From Methanoregula sp. (GTDB lineage: Archaea > Halobacteriota > Methanomicrobia > Methanomicrobiales > Methanospirillaceae), in the NCBI GenBank assembly GCA_023228295.1, contig JALOBP010000070.1:1-16615 (forward strand): a stretch of 16,615 nt of DNA, read 5' to 3'. This document shows, one piece after another, positions 5,584 through 14,154 of this stretch; within the stretch, counting starts at the first letter, position 1, and each line of letters begins with the position of its first letter. The position numbers and the translations under genes are program-made. The notes under the pieces were generated by a model, which saw nothing but the letters and a program-made list of their open reading frames with translations, was not told the origin of the DNA and made no database searches.

Positions 5584-7179
5584 TTACATCCCTGGTGCGC
5601 CGCCCCTGCCACCCGGCTGGGTGATCATCATGTCATCAACCCGGATGAGCATGATGGCGGTTTCGGAAGCGCTCTGGATGGACTGGCGCTTGGAACGCAG
5701 GGGTTCGATGACACCTTCTGCCATCATGTCAATGATTTTACCTTCATAGACATTCAGTCCTGCATTCTTCTTGCCTTTGGAGTGAACATTTTTGAGCTCG
5801 ACGAGCTTGTCGATTGGGTTGAAGCCGGAGTTCTCGGCAAGGGTGCGGGGGATCGATTCGAAGGCCGTTGCATACGCTTCGAGGGCGAGCTGAACGCGAC
5901 CACCCACGGTCTGGGCGTACTCACGGATCTTCATGAGGAGTTCTGTCTCAACTGCGCCGCCACCGACAACATAGGTTCCGTCTTCCATGGCATCCATGAC
6001 CACGCGGGTTCCGTCAACCACGGCACGCTCGAGTTCTTCGAGGAGGTAGTCGCTGGTTCCCCGGAGAAGGATTGTTGTGGTCTTCGCGTTCTTGCACCCG
6101 GAGATACGGGTTACTTTACCTTCGTCGTCTTCCTCAACGAGGTTTGCAGTGCCGAGATCCTTGGCTGTCAGGGTGTCGGGCTTGTTGACGATAGTTGCAT
6201 TCAATGCCCGTGCTGCGTATTTCATGTCCTTTTCGGGAACATCCTCTATTGCGAGAATCCCGCTCTTTGCAAGATAGAACTGGGCAGCATCCGAAATACC
6301 CTTCTGGCAAAGGAGGACATTTGCACCGCTGTCAATGATCGCATCAGCGAGTTTCTTTAATGTTTCGCGCTCCTGTTCGCTGAATGCTGTGATCTGCTCG
6401 GAGCTGGAAATCTTGATCTTGGCCTTGACCTGAGTCTTGGAAATCTCCAGGGGGGTTGCAACCATCGCAACCTTCGCTTTGGTGACCTTCTTGGGCATAC
6501 CGTCGTGAACCCGGACCTTGTCGATGACTACGCCGCGGATCAGCTCGGCATCGTCCATGGACGCGCCTTTCTGCTTCTTGATCATCACATCGTCTTCATC
6601 GACAATGTATTTACTGCCGTTGTTCTCGGCAACGGTCATGACTGCGTCGACAATGATGCCATCCAGTTTGTCCCTGACGACCTCGATCGATTTACCGGTA
6701 ATTGCTGTGTTGGCGATCTTGAGAAGGGTCTTCCGGTCGGTGGGATCTATCTTGTGGGAGAGGGAATTTGTGATCTCGAGTGCCTTCTCCATGCCCATGC
6801 GGTAACCCTGCGCGATAACGGTCGGGTGGATACCCTGCTCGAGCATGGCCTCTGCCTGCTCCATAAGGGCGCCGACAAGGATGACCGCAGTGGTTGTCCC
6901 ATCGCCGACTTCGTCGTCCTGGGTCCGTGCGACTTCGATGACCATCTTTGCACCTGGGTGCTGGACGGCGATCTCGCTCAGGATCGTAGCGCCATCGTTC
7001 GTTATGACGATATCTCCAGAGCCACTGACCAGCATCTTGTCCATGCCGCGGGGGCCGAGTGTTGACCTGACGGCGCCGGCGATCGCCTTTGCGGCCGCTA
7101 TATTCGAGCGCTGGGCTTCCTTGCCGCGATTACGCTCTACATTTTCTTTTAGGATGATAATTGGCTGTCCTGATAGCAT
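5584..7179 (-). CDS. thsA: thermosome subunit (group II chaperonin)
   Basis: A 531-residue protein matching archaeal chaperonin subunits over full length. ATP-site motifs are LGPRGMDKM (41-49), NDGATIL (61-67) and GDGTTTAVIL (92-100), and the distal equatorial part has EDGTYVVGGGAVE and NAGLNVYEGKI. The apical domain lies between about 215 and 365. It ends with a short glycine-rich tail GGRGGAPGM rather than the longer GGM repeats of some paralogues. Thermosomes form double rings with built-in lids in the cytoplasm and fold proteins with ATP. GGAGG sits seven bases before the ATG and a strong TATA (AATTTATATA) lies upstream. The gene is monocistronic. Paralogue assignment within the thermosome family is not secure. 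Confidence 0.95.
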   Translation of the reverse strand: MLSGQPIIILKENVERNRGKEAQRSNIAAAKAIAGAVRSTLGPRGMDKMLVSGSGDIVITNDGATILSEIAVQHPGAKMVIEVARTQDDEVGDGTTTAVILVGALMEQAEAMLEQGIHPTVIAQGYRMGMEKALEITNSLSHKIDPTDRKTLLKIANTAITGKSIEVVRDKLDGIIVDAVMTVAENNGSKYIVDEDDVMIKKQKGASMDDAELIRGVVIDKVRVHDGMPKKVTKAKVAMVATPLEISKTQVKAKIKISSSEQITAFSEQERETLKKLADAIIDSGANVLLCQKGISDAAQFYLAKSGILAIEDVPEKDMKYAARALNATIVNKPDTLTAKDLGTANLVEEDDEGKVTRISGCKNAKTTTILLRGTSDYLLEELERAVVDGTRVVMDAMEDGTYVVGGGAVETELLMKIREYAQTVGGRVQLALEAYATAFESIPRTLAENSGFNPIDKLVELKNVHSKGKKNAGLNVYEGKIIDMMAEGVIEPLRSKRQSIQSASETAIMLIRVDDMMITQPGGRGGAPGM

Positions 7180-7218
7180 TGTATATCCTCCGATGTTGTA
7201 AAAGGTGGAATTGAACTT

Positions 7219-7228
7219 CTATATAAAT
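7219..7228 (-). promoter_or_regulatory. thermosome promoter (TATA box)
   Basis: The minus strand reads ATTTATATAG, a near-ideal archaeal TATA box. Its centre predicts transcription start around 7197, leaving a leader of about 18 bases that carries the GGAGG site. Confidence 0.65.
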
Positions 7229-7275
7229 TGTGTGGTAATGGGGCTCCTGTAGCGGGTGGGAAAAAAAGGACGGGT

Positions 7276-7884
7276 TCAATCTATACGGGATATCTTGAAG
7301 AGCGAGTAAACAGGTACACCTTCCACATCCTTGATACCGCGCTTATCAAAGATGACACAGATCGCAACCGGAATTGCATTATGATTCTTGAGGTACTTCA
7401 CCACTTCACGCATGGTATTGCCCGAGGTCATCGTATCGTCAACGATGAGGCATCGTTTACCGCTGATAGTGGCAAAATTTGCACTGATGGATCCGGTAGG
7501 GCGGTCGTTCTGGCTCTGCTTAACGGGATGATAGATCGCAAGTTCGGCTGCTTCCTGTACCGCAATGAGGGTTGCCAGCGGGATGCCGGAAATGGCAATC
7601 CCGACGATAACATCTGCGACCGGAGAGCTGACATCTCCGCTTTCCTGTGCCTGGTAGTACCGCCCCAGCAGCATACTGGAGGTATCCTCCAGGAGGGTCG
7701 CGTTGCTTGAGACTGCAGTCCAGTCAATGTGGACATCCTTAGGTGCGGCCGTTCCTTTTGCCTGGGTGAGGAGCCAGGTAACGGTCTCCATGGAAAGGGA
7801 GAGTTCATCTGCAATCTGACCGGGGCTGTGCCCTTCGCCAAGGAGCATCTTTGCCCTGCTAATCAGATCGTCAAGGGAAGACAT
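7276..7884 (-). CDS. gfcR: HTH-PRTase regulator (GfcR / PyrE-like family)
   Basis: A 202-residue protein with an N-terminal helix-turn-helix (residues 6-40; GHSPGQIADELSLSMETVTWLL) fused to a type I phosphoribosyltransferase domain. The PRPP-binding motif is CLIVDDTMTSGNT (145-157). Archaeal proteins of this arrangement are annotated as orotate phosphoribosyltransferase-like; the haloarchaeal GfcR is a sugar-metabolism activator in which the PRTase fold serves as a sensor. Whether this one is enzyme or regulator cannot be told from sequence. No ribosome site is present; a TATA-like ACTTAAATAG lies about 26 bases upstream, overlapping the nob1 stop, so it may have its own leaderless transcript. 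PRPP synthetase lies two genes upstream, a fitting context for a PRPP-binding protein. Confidence 0.8.
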   Translation of the reverse strand: MSSLDDLISRAKMLLGEGHSPGQIADELSLSMETVTWLLTQAKGTAAPKDVHIDWTAVSSNATLLEDTSSMLLGRYYQAQESGDVSSPVADVIVGIAISGIPLATLIAVQEAAELAIYHPVKQSQNDRPTGSISANFATISGKRCLIVDDTMTSGNTMREVVKYLKNHNAIPVAICVIFDKRGIKDVEGVPVYSLFKISRID

Positions 7885-7904
7885 GAAAAAAGATTCGCCG
7901 GCAT

Positions 7905-7914
7905 CTATTTAAGT
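7905..7914 (-). promoter_or_regulatory. TATA-like element over the nob1 stop codon
   Basis: The minus strand reads ACTTAAATAG, with the last three bases forming the nob1 stop codon. Its centre is about 26 bases from the next gene's ATG at 7884, suggesting an internal leaderless promoter. Confidence 0.45.
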
Positions 7915-8360
7915 TTTCTTTTAATTGCAGCGCCACACACCTGGCACTCGCCGTCATGGTCGAAGTACCTTCCACAACCACTGCACCGGTATTTCCAGTG
8001 AACCCGTTTTGCCTTCCGCTGCTGGATCGGGATGGTCTTAACCCCAAGAACGCTTGCAACGTTCTGGATGGCAAAATCGTCGGTATAGAGCACGGCATCT
8101 ATCCCGAGGGCAAGGGCCAGCAGGTCGGCATCCGTTGCCGATATAATGCCCGAATCCCGTGACACAACAGCCGCTGCCGCAACCCGGTCAAGCGCCTGTC
8201 GCTCCGGTGAAACGACCTTAAGCCCGGCAGCACACCATTTCTCGAAGTTCCCCTTTGACCGGATGTCTTTGAGTTCATCGCAGACGGAAGGTGTTGTGAA
8301 TACCTCGCCATCCACGGAAAACTCCAGAAAGAAGACACTTGCATCGAGAACCGCTTTCAT
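7905..8360 (-). CDS. nob1: rRNA maturation endonuclease Nob1 (PIN domain + zinc ribbon)
   Basis: A 151-residue archaeal Nob1. The PIN nuclease domain covers residues 1-110 with acidic metal ligands at D6 (LDAS), E29 (CDEL), D77/D79 (ATDADLL) and D94/D95 (YTDDF). A rubredoxin-like zinc ribbon follows (YRCSGCG and CQVCG; C126, C129, C139, C142). Nob1 cuts the 3' end of small-subunit rRNA during late ribosome assembly in the cytoplasm. The ATG at 8360 is preferred over a TTG two codons upstream. It is 42 bases after prs and probably in the same transcript. Confidence 0.88.
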   Translation of the reverse strand: MKAVLDASVFFLEFSVDGEVFTTPSVCDELKDIRSKGNFEKWCAAGLKVVSPERQALDRVAAAAVVSRDSGIISATDADLLALALGIDAVLYTDDFAIQNVASVLGVKTIPIQQRKAKRVHWKYRCSGCGRYFDHDGECQVCGAAIKRKLK

Positions 8361-8402
8361 ACACAAGGACCTGTTGGGCGAATCACGGGAAATGTCATAC
8401 CG

Positions 8403-9260
8403 TTACGGGGCTCGCGGGTTCTTCATTGCATGGGCGATCCGGTCTGCGGCAGAAACCCTGCTGCATGCCCGTTCAATGGTGTCGCTGCAGATCACATCAC
8501 GGATTCTCTTCGAGATCAGTTTGCCGTATGCGCCTTCAGTAAATACACCATGAACACACGCTGCGAAGACTTCCTGTGCATCCTGATGATAGAGCATGCC
8601 GGATGCGGTAGCAATGGTTCCGCCCGTTGATATTATGTCATCAACGATGACAACAGACCGGGATGCAGCACACAGTTGTTTGGGTGCCATGAGTACTTCG
8701 TTTCCACTGATGCGCGTTTTTTCAAGGTAATCGAATTCCCATCCGCCAACTGATGCCACCCCCTCGGCGAATTTCAGGGCGCCGTCGTCCGGAGCGAGAA
8801 TAAGCGGGTTTTTGAGATCGAGCGCCTGCAGGTAGGACCCGATATCCTTGGCAATGGAAATGTTCCGGGCAGGAACTGAAAAATGCTGTAATACCGTTGG
8901 ATCGTGGATATTGACGGTAGTAACATCACAAACCCCGCTGCCCAGCGCCCGTGCCACTGCCCGTGCACTCAGGGGTTCACCCTTCTTGAACTGCTTGTCC
9001 TGTCGGGCATAGGCCATGTACGGGATGACCAGGTGGCACCGTGACTCACTGCAGGCATCGATCAGGAGCAGCAGCTGGACGAGGGCATCGTTGTCAGTAA
9101 CACTGCCGATGATGATCGTCTCGTCATCGAGTTCTCCGGTCTGGAGATAGTGCTCCCCATCCGGGAAACGTGAATACTTCACATCGACAAGTTTTACATC
9201 CAGTGCCCGTGCCACCCGGGTGGCAAGTACCTGGGAATGTTCCGTACTGATGACCTTCAT
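8403..9260 (-). CDS. prs: ribose-phosphate pyrophosphokinase (PRPP synthetase)
   Basis: A 285-residue enzyme that makes PRPP from ribose 5-phosphate and ATP, the precursor for nucleotides, histidine and tryptophan. Visible motifs are SRFPDGEHYLQ (30-40), the ATP-binding loop PYMAYARQDKQFKKGEPLSA (80-99), the NIHDP metal-site segment (117-121), the flexible-loop KTR (181-183), and the PRPP-binding signature VVIVDDIISTGGT (203-215). Its length fits the short archaeal forms. GGAG lies seven bases before the ATG. It heads a minus-strand group prs-nob1-gfcR and is divergent from lonB. Confidence 0.93.
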   Translation of the reverse strand: MKVISTEHSQVLATRVARALDVKLVDVKYSRFPDGEHYLQTGELDDETIIIGSVTDNDALVQLLLLIDACSESRCHLVIPYMAYARQDKQFKKGEPLSARAVARALGSGVCDVTTVNIHDPTVLQHFSVPARNISIAKDIGSYLQALDLKNPLILAPDDGALKFAEGVASVGGWEFDYLEKTRISGNEVLMAPKQLCAASRSVVIVDDIISTGGTIATASGMLYHQDAQEVFAACVHGVFTEGAYGKLISKRIRDVICSDTIERACSRVSAADRIAHAMKNPRAP

Positions 9261-9478
9261 GCTATCGCTCCTTGGTTTCTTGGGTGCGGGGATCCCATGA
9301 TTCGTATGCAGTAATTATTCAGCGGTAAGTATTGTAATTTTTCTGCATTGATGTGTGTTTTTCTAAAAAAACCCTGTTCCCGGGCGTTTCTGACGGCGAT
9401 GCAATCAGCTGAAAGTACTTAAACTAGGATGAGACAAGTATTATCACACTCCTCAGCTGGAAAGGGGGATTTTTCAAT
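9261..9478. promoter_or_regulatory. divergent promoter region prs / lonB
   Basis: This 218-base gap separates divergent genes. On the plus strand a TATA-like CTTAAACT (9418-9425) precedes lonB by about 55 bases, and a GGGGGAT ribosome site sits nine bases before its ATG. On the minus strand several AT-rich stretches between 9301 and 9360 could serve prs, none decisive. I see no convincing operator palindrome. Confidence 0.5.
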
Positions 9479-11419
9479 ATGGAAATTTCTGAACATTTAG
9501 CATCACCCCAGGAACCGGTACCCCCGGAAACACCCCCCGCAGCGCCGGCTCCGGATGGTGTTGTTGCCACATCATCCCAGATAGAAGTACCCGCATCGCT
9601 CATAGACCAGGTCATCGGTCAGGAACGCGCAGTCGAAGTCATCAGGAAAGCCGCCATCCAGCGCCGGCATGTTATGATGATAGGCAGTCCCGGTACCGGG
9701 AAATCGATGCTTGCCAAGGCCATGGCTGAGCTCCTGCCCAAGGAAGAACTGCAGGATATCCTTGTTTACCCGAACTCTGACGATTCGAATAATCCGGTTA
9801 TCCGGACCGTTGCGGCCGGGCGTGGAAAGCAGATCGTCGGAGCGCATAAAGCTGAAGCAAAGAAGAAGATCCAGTTCCGGCACACGCTCCTGATGCTCCT
9901 CCTTCTCGGTATTGCCGGTTATGCAATCATCACGATGCAGCTCCTCATGGGGCTTATTGCGGGGGCATTTGTCTTCATGGCACTCCGCTATACCACTCCC
10001 CGCGAAGAGGCAATGGTGCCCAAGCTCCTCGTCTCCAACGATGCCAAGAGCATCGCCCCCTTCATCGATGGGACCGGCTCCCATGCCGGTGCCCTGCTCG
10101 GTGATGTGCGGCACGACCCGTTCCAGAGCGGCGGCCTTGAGACTCCTGCCCATGACCGGGTCGAAGGAGGCGCTATCCACCGTTCGAATGGAGGTGTCCT
10201 TTTTATCGACGAGATTAACACTCTCGATCCGCATTCCCAGCAGAACCTCCTTACCGCACTGCAGGAAGGTGAATTTCCCATCACCGGTCAGAGCGAGCGC
10301 TCGAGCGGCGCGATGGTCAGGACCGAGCCGGTGCCCTGCAAATTCGTCATGGTTGCTGCCGGCAACCTTGATGCCATATCTGGGATGCACCCTGCACTCC
10401 GTTCACGTATACGGGGCTACGGTTACGAGGTTTACATGGCGGAGAGCATGGACGACACTCCCGAGAACCGCCAGAAATATGTCCGGTTCATTGCACAAGA
10501 GGTCAAGAATGACGGGAAGATCCCGCACTTCGACCAGAGCGCGATAGATGAGATCATCCGTGAAGCCCGCCGTCGTTCAAACCGCAAAGGTCATCTGACG
10601 CTTAAGCTCCGTGACATGGGCGGCCTGATCCGGGTTGCCGGGGATATCGCCCGACAGGAGAATGCTGCCATCACTACTGCAGCACACGTGATCACTGCCA
10701 AGAAGACTGCCCGGTCCATTGAGGATCAGGTATCCGATGAGATCACCCGCCACCTCCGCGAATACGAGATGACGGTAGTCGAAGGCACCCGTGTCGGTCG
10801 GGTCAACGGACTTGCCGTTACCGGCAGCGATGCCGGCTCCGTCCTTCCCATCATGGCGGAAGTGACCCCTGCCCAGGGTGCAAGTGGAACCGTTATTGCA
10901 ACTGGTATGCTCAAGGAGATTGCACAGGAATCGATCAAGAACGTAAGTGCAATCCTCAAAAAATTCACCGGCAAGGATGTCCGGAATATCGATATCCATA
11001 TCCAGTTCATCGGTACCTACATGGGTGTCGAGGGTGATTCCGCATCCGTCAGCGTGGCGACTGCCGTAGTGAGCGCCATTGAGGGTATACCCGTGCGGCA
11101 GGATCTTGCCATGACCGGGTCGCTATCCGTCCGCGGGGATGTCCTCCCTGTGGGTGGTGTGACCTACAAGATTGAAGCAGCAGCAAAAGCCGGTATTAAA
11201 ACCGTTCTTATCCCCCGCATGAATGTCGGGGATGTTCTCATCGAGGAGCGCTTCAAGCCCATGGTCACCATCATACCGGTCGATAATATTGAAGATGTTC
11301 TGAAGATAGCGCTCGTGCCGGAAAATACCGATGGGTTCCTCGATAAGCTCCGGAAGATGGCGATCAGGTCGACCGCGATGATCGCTGAAGTACCGCCCGT
11401 CAACCAGACCCTGGCCTGA
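9479..11419 (+). CDS. lonB: archaeal Lon protease (LonB), membrane-anchored
   Basis: A 646-residue ATP-dependent protease of the archaeal LonB type. A proline-rich N-terminus (about 1-35) precedes the AAA+ domain with Walker A GSPGTGKS (69-76). Between Walker A and Walker B two hydrophobic helices (about 136-152 and 154-169) anchor it in the membrane, the hallmark of LonB. Walker B is LFIDE (241-245). The C-terminal protease domain has the Ser-Lys dyad: S521 in GVEGDSASVS and K564 in VGGVTYKIEAAAKAG. The hexamer degrades membrane and misfolded proteins on the cytoplasmic side. A good ribosome site and an upstream TATA support the start. It is the first gene of an operon with tldD and tldE, with a five-base gap to tldD. 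Confidence 0.95.
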   Translation: MEISEHLASPQEPVPPETPPAAPAPDGVVATSSQIEVPASLIDQVIGQERAVEVIRKAAIQRRHVMMIGSPGTGKSMLAKAMAELLPKEELQDILVYPNSDDSNNPVIRTVAAGRGKQIVGAHKAEAKKKIQFRHTLLMLLLLGIAGYAIITMQLLMGLIAGAFVFMALRYTTPREEAMVPKLLVSNDAKSIAPFIDGTGSHAGALLGDVRHDPFQSGGLETPAHDRVEGGAIHRSNGGVLFIDEINTLDPHSQQNLLTALQEGEFPITGQSERSSGAMVRTEPVPCKFVMVAAGNLDAISGMHPALRSRIRGYGYEVYMAESMDDTPENRQKYVRFIAQEVKNDGKIPHFDQSAIDEIIREARRRSNRKGHLTLKLRDMGGLIRVAGDIARQENAAITTAAHVITAKKTARSIEDQVSDEITRHLREYEMTVVEGTRVGRVNGLAVTGSDAGSVLPIMAEVTPAQGASGTVIATGMLKEIAQESIKNVSAILKKFTGKDVRNIDIHIQFIGTYMGVEGDSASVSVATAVVSAIEGIPVRQDLAMTGSLSVRGDVLPVGGVTYKIEAAAKAGIKTVLIPRMNVGDVLIEERFKPMVTIIPVDNIEDVLKIALVPENTDGFLDKLRKMAIRSTAMIAEVPPVNQTLA

Positions 11420-11424
11420 GCACG

Positions 11425-12756
11425 ATGTACGGTATCTCCTATTACGATTTGCGGCATGTGACTGGCGAAGTCACCCATATCGATATCGATAACGGCATAG
11501 TGGAATCCTCCGGAACCTCATTTTTCAACAAAGCTGTCCTGCGGGTACTGGTGAAAACCGGGTGGGGAGTGCTCCAGATCGATAATTATACCCCCTGTAC
11601 CGGGAGCAAATTCAATGAACTCCTCGACCAGGCAGCCCGGCTTGCAATTGTCACTGAAGAGCAGGTTGTGCTCGGGGATGTCCCGCGGGGTATCCTTCCG
11701 GTTCCGGAACTGAAAGAAGATCCCCGCGACGTTGATATCGAGGAGAAATCCCGACTGCTTGCGGAGATAGAAATGAGTGCAGTCCGTGAGGGAATCATCA
11801 ACCGCCGGGCAAACTATATCGAGAAAGATGAGCATGTCCGGTTCATTGACAGTTCCGACAACGAATACGAGTACTGGATGGGCAGGTCCGGGTTCAATGT
11901 CCTTGCGGTTGCCTCCAGGAACGGCAACGTCCAGATGGGATATGAGCGGGAACACTCTATTCACGGGTTCAATCTCCGCCACCAGCAGGATGTCGGCAGG
12001 AAAGCGTCGGAAATTGCAGTCTCCCTGCTGGATGCGATCATACCCAAGGGAGGAAAGATGCGGGCAGTCCTTGACCCGGAACTCGCCGGTGTCTTTGCTC
12101 ACGAGGCTGTCGGGCATGCCAGCGAGGGTGATCTGATCCAAGAAGGCAACTCGGTCCTGAGTGGCCGGACCGGGGAACGGATCGGCAATGAGAACCTCAC
12201 CATCGTAGATGATCCGACCATCCCTGAGTTCGGGTTCGACCCGGTCGATGCCGAAGGTGTTGCCGTGAAACGGACCGAGATCATCCGGAAAGGAGTCATC
12301 AACGCGTTCCTTCACAACCGCGAGTCGCTTGCGTCTGTTGGGAACGGCTGTGCCGGCCATGCCCGGGCAATGCCCGGCGAACCCCCGCTTGTCCGGATGA
12401 GCAACACGTTCATCGAAGAAGGCGATGCCACGGAAGCAGAGATTTTTGCGGAATGCAAAAACGGGATCTTCTTAAAAGGCTCCCGTGGCGGACAGGTCGA
12501 TCCGGGACGGGGCATCTTCCAGTTCAACGCGGAGTACGGCTACCTTGTCGAAAACGGCGAGTGCACGAAGATGGTGCGGGACGTCTCGCTGTCGGGCGAA
12601 ATCCTGACAACCCTTCACGGGATAACCCTGTGCGGGAACGAGCGGAAGATGAGCCCTGGGTATTGTGGCAAAGGCGGCCAGAGCGTGCCGGTGAGCGACG
12701 GGGCTCCGTTTATTCTGTTATGCGATGCGGTGGTGGGTGGCAGTGGCGTGGATTGA
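11425..12756 (+). CDS. tldD: TldD metalloprotease subunit
   Basis: A 443-residue TldD protein. The zinc motif HEAVGH (226-231, in VFAHEAVGHASEGD) provides two histidine ligands, and C414 in GYCGKGGQ is the expected additional ligand in this family. GNENLTIVDDPTIP and FLHNRESLA are further conserved blocks. With TldE it forms a heterodimeric peptidase that digests unfolded peptides and in bacteria matures modified peptides such as microcin B17 and degrades CcdA. It starts five bases after the lonB stop and its end overlaps the tldE start. No strong ribosome site precedes the ATG, suggesting coupling to lonB translation. Confidence 0.93.
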   Translation: MYGISYYDLRHVTGEVTHIDIDNGIVESSGTSFFNKAVLRVLVKTGWGVLQIDNYTPCTGSKFNELLDQAARLAIVTEEQVVLGDVPRGILPVPELKEDPRDVDIEEKSRLLAEIEMSAVREGIINRRANYIEKDEHVRFIDSSDNEYEYWMGRSGFNVLAVASRNGNVQMGYEREHSIHGFNLRHQQDVGRKASEIAVSLLDAIIPKGGKMRAVLDPELAGVFAHEAVGHASEGDLIQEGNSVLSGRTGERIGNENLTIVDDPTIPEFGFDPVDAEGVAVKRTEIIRKGVINAFLHNRESLASVGNGCAGHARAMPGEPPLVRMSNTFIEEGDATEAEIFAECKNGIFLKGSRGGQVDPGRGIFQFNAEYGYLVENGECTKMVRDVSLSGEILTTLHGITLCGNERKMSPGYCGKGGQSVPVSDGAPFILLCDAVVGGSGVD

Positions 12757-14029
12757 GGAACTGATCCGGGAAGCGGAGAAGAGCGTTGACGAGGTTGAAG
12801 TATTCTTTGTCGAAGGCGAGAGCGTCTCGGCCGACCTGAAACAAAAGAAAGTGAGCCTTGCGACAACCTCCCGTGACTGTGGTCTTGGCATCCGGACGAT
12901 CCTCAAGGGACGGATCGGCTCTTCAAGTACCAACAACCCCGAGGAATGGCGGGGCTGCCTGAAAGCAGCAATCGCAAGCGGGAAACTGGCAACGCCACAG
13001 ACTTGGGACGGGTTACCGGGACCTGCGGATATCCCGATGACACCGCTGGTGTTCGACCCGAAGCTTGCCGTAGAGCCACAAGCCGCCCGCGAGCTGCTGG
13101 ACTCCATGCTTTTGGGGGCCGCAGAACACGATGCGGATGTTACTGCCGGATCAGCAGGCCTTTCAACAACCCGCGTTGTTCTCACCAACAGTCATGGCAT
13201 ACGGTATACTGATCAGCATACGGGCGTTTCGGTCTCGCTCGAGGCTATCCGTGACCAGTCCACCGGCTATGAATTCGACTACTCGTGGGCGCTCGACCGG
13301 ATCGACCCGGTCCATGTTGGGGAGCGGGCTACATTCTTTGCCAGCGAATCCGCGAAAGGAACGGACATCCCATCGGGCGAATACAACCTGGTGCTCTCTC
13401 CGCTTGCATATGCGGAACTCCTTGGAAATGTCTTTGTCCCCGCCCTGAACGGGAGGAGTGTCCATGCCGGCCGCTCGAAATTTTCCCAGTCCCTCGGGCA
13501 GCCTGTGGCAGACGCAGCAATCTCCATGTATGACGATCCTCATATCCCCGGTGCAAACGGCAGCACAGTCTGGGATGCAGAGGGCACCCCTACCCGCAGG
13601 ATTGATTTTATTAAAAATGGGGTTCTTGAGGCGTTTGCCTACGACCTGAAGACGGCATACCGGTACGGTAAAAAAAGTACGGCAAGCGCCTCCAGGGGTG
13701 GGTATGGCGGGTTACCGGGGATCGGCCACCATAACTTTGTCATTGACGGGAAGCGGAGCACCCTTGATGACGAGAAGGTCATCTATATCCACAATGTGGT
13801 CGGTGCCCACACGGCAAATCCGATGAGCGGGGAGTTTTCTGTTGAACTCTCCAATGCCTTCTTTATGGAAGGCGGGGAGTACCAGGAACCCGTCCGGAGC
13901 GCCATGTTCTCCGGTAATGTCTTTGACCTTCACTTCACTATCGCGGGCCTTGGCACCGATACTCGCACCGTCGGATCCCTTATCCTCCCGTCCGTAAAAA
14001 TAAATAACCAGCGGATTATTGGTAAATGA
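12743..14029 (+). CDS. tldE: TldE (PmbA) subunit of TldD/TldE peptidase
   Basis: A protein of 428 residues from the chosen GTG; an ATG at 12725 and a GTG at 12737 in the same frame would add six or two residues. The first recognisable family part is AWIEELIREAEKSVDEVEVF. The family blocks IPSGEYNLVLSPLAYAELL, STVWDAEGTPTRR, GGLPGIGHHNFVID and GVVGAHTANPMSGEFSVE-like (here NVVGAHTANPMSGEFSVELS) are present. It lacks HExxxH, as expected of the non-catalytic partner that completes the substrate tunnel with TldD. The start lies inside the tldD end, with GGTGG a few bases upstream, indicating coupled translation and equal subunit supply. Confidence 0.92.
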   Translation: MAWIEELIREAEKSVDEVEVFFVEGESVSADLKQKKVSLATTSRDCGLGIRTILKGRIGSSSTNNPEEWRGCLKAAIASGKLATPQTWDGLPGPADIPMTPLVFDPKLAVEPQAARELLDSMLLGAAEHDADVTAGSAGLSTTRVVLTNSHGIRYTDQHTGVSVSLEAIRDQSTGYEFDYSWALDRIDPVHVGERATFFASESAKGTDIPSGEYNLVLSPLAYAELLGNVFVPALNGRSVHAGRSKFSQSLGQPVADAAISMYDDPHIPGANGSTVWDAEGTPTRRIDFIKNGVLEAFAYDLKTAYRYGKKSTASASRGGYGGLPGIGHHNFVIDGKRSTLDDEKVIYIHNVVGAHTANPMSGEFSVELSNAFFMEGGEYQEPVRSAMFSGNVFDLHFTIAGLGTDTRTVGSLILPSVKINNQRIIGK

Positions 14030-14154
14030 CGTCTGATTAAAATAAAAATGAGGGGGCGCCCTGTGTTGGTAAATGGGTATGAGCTGACTGGTCACGGTTG
14101 GTAATGGCAGTTTATTTCAACATCTTTTTTACTATGGATCTTCTTTGTTAATTT
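14030..14154 (+). promoter_or_regulatory. intergenic region tldE / lipoprotein
   Basis: This 125-base stretch holds a T6 tract (14125-14130) that may end the lonB-tldD-tldE transcript, and TTTTTTACTAT (14125-14135), centred about 26 bases before the lipoprotein ATG, a possible TATA box for a leaderless transcript. The two readings share the same bases. Confidence 0.35.

Noticed and set aside
5782..7065. Two large plus-strand frames (192 and 186 codons)
   Set aside because: Antisense shadows of the thermosome gene, a common effect of GC-rich codon use.
9572..10390. 272-codon minus-strand frame
   Set aside because: Shadow of lonB; no motifs and odd composition.
11518..12360. 280-codon minus-strand frame
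   Set aside because: Shadow of tldD, which has the zinc motif and full family conservation.
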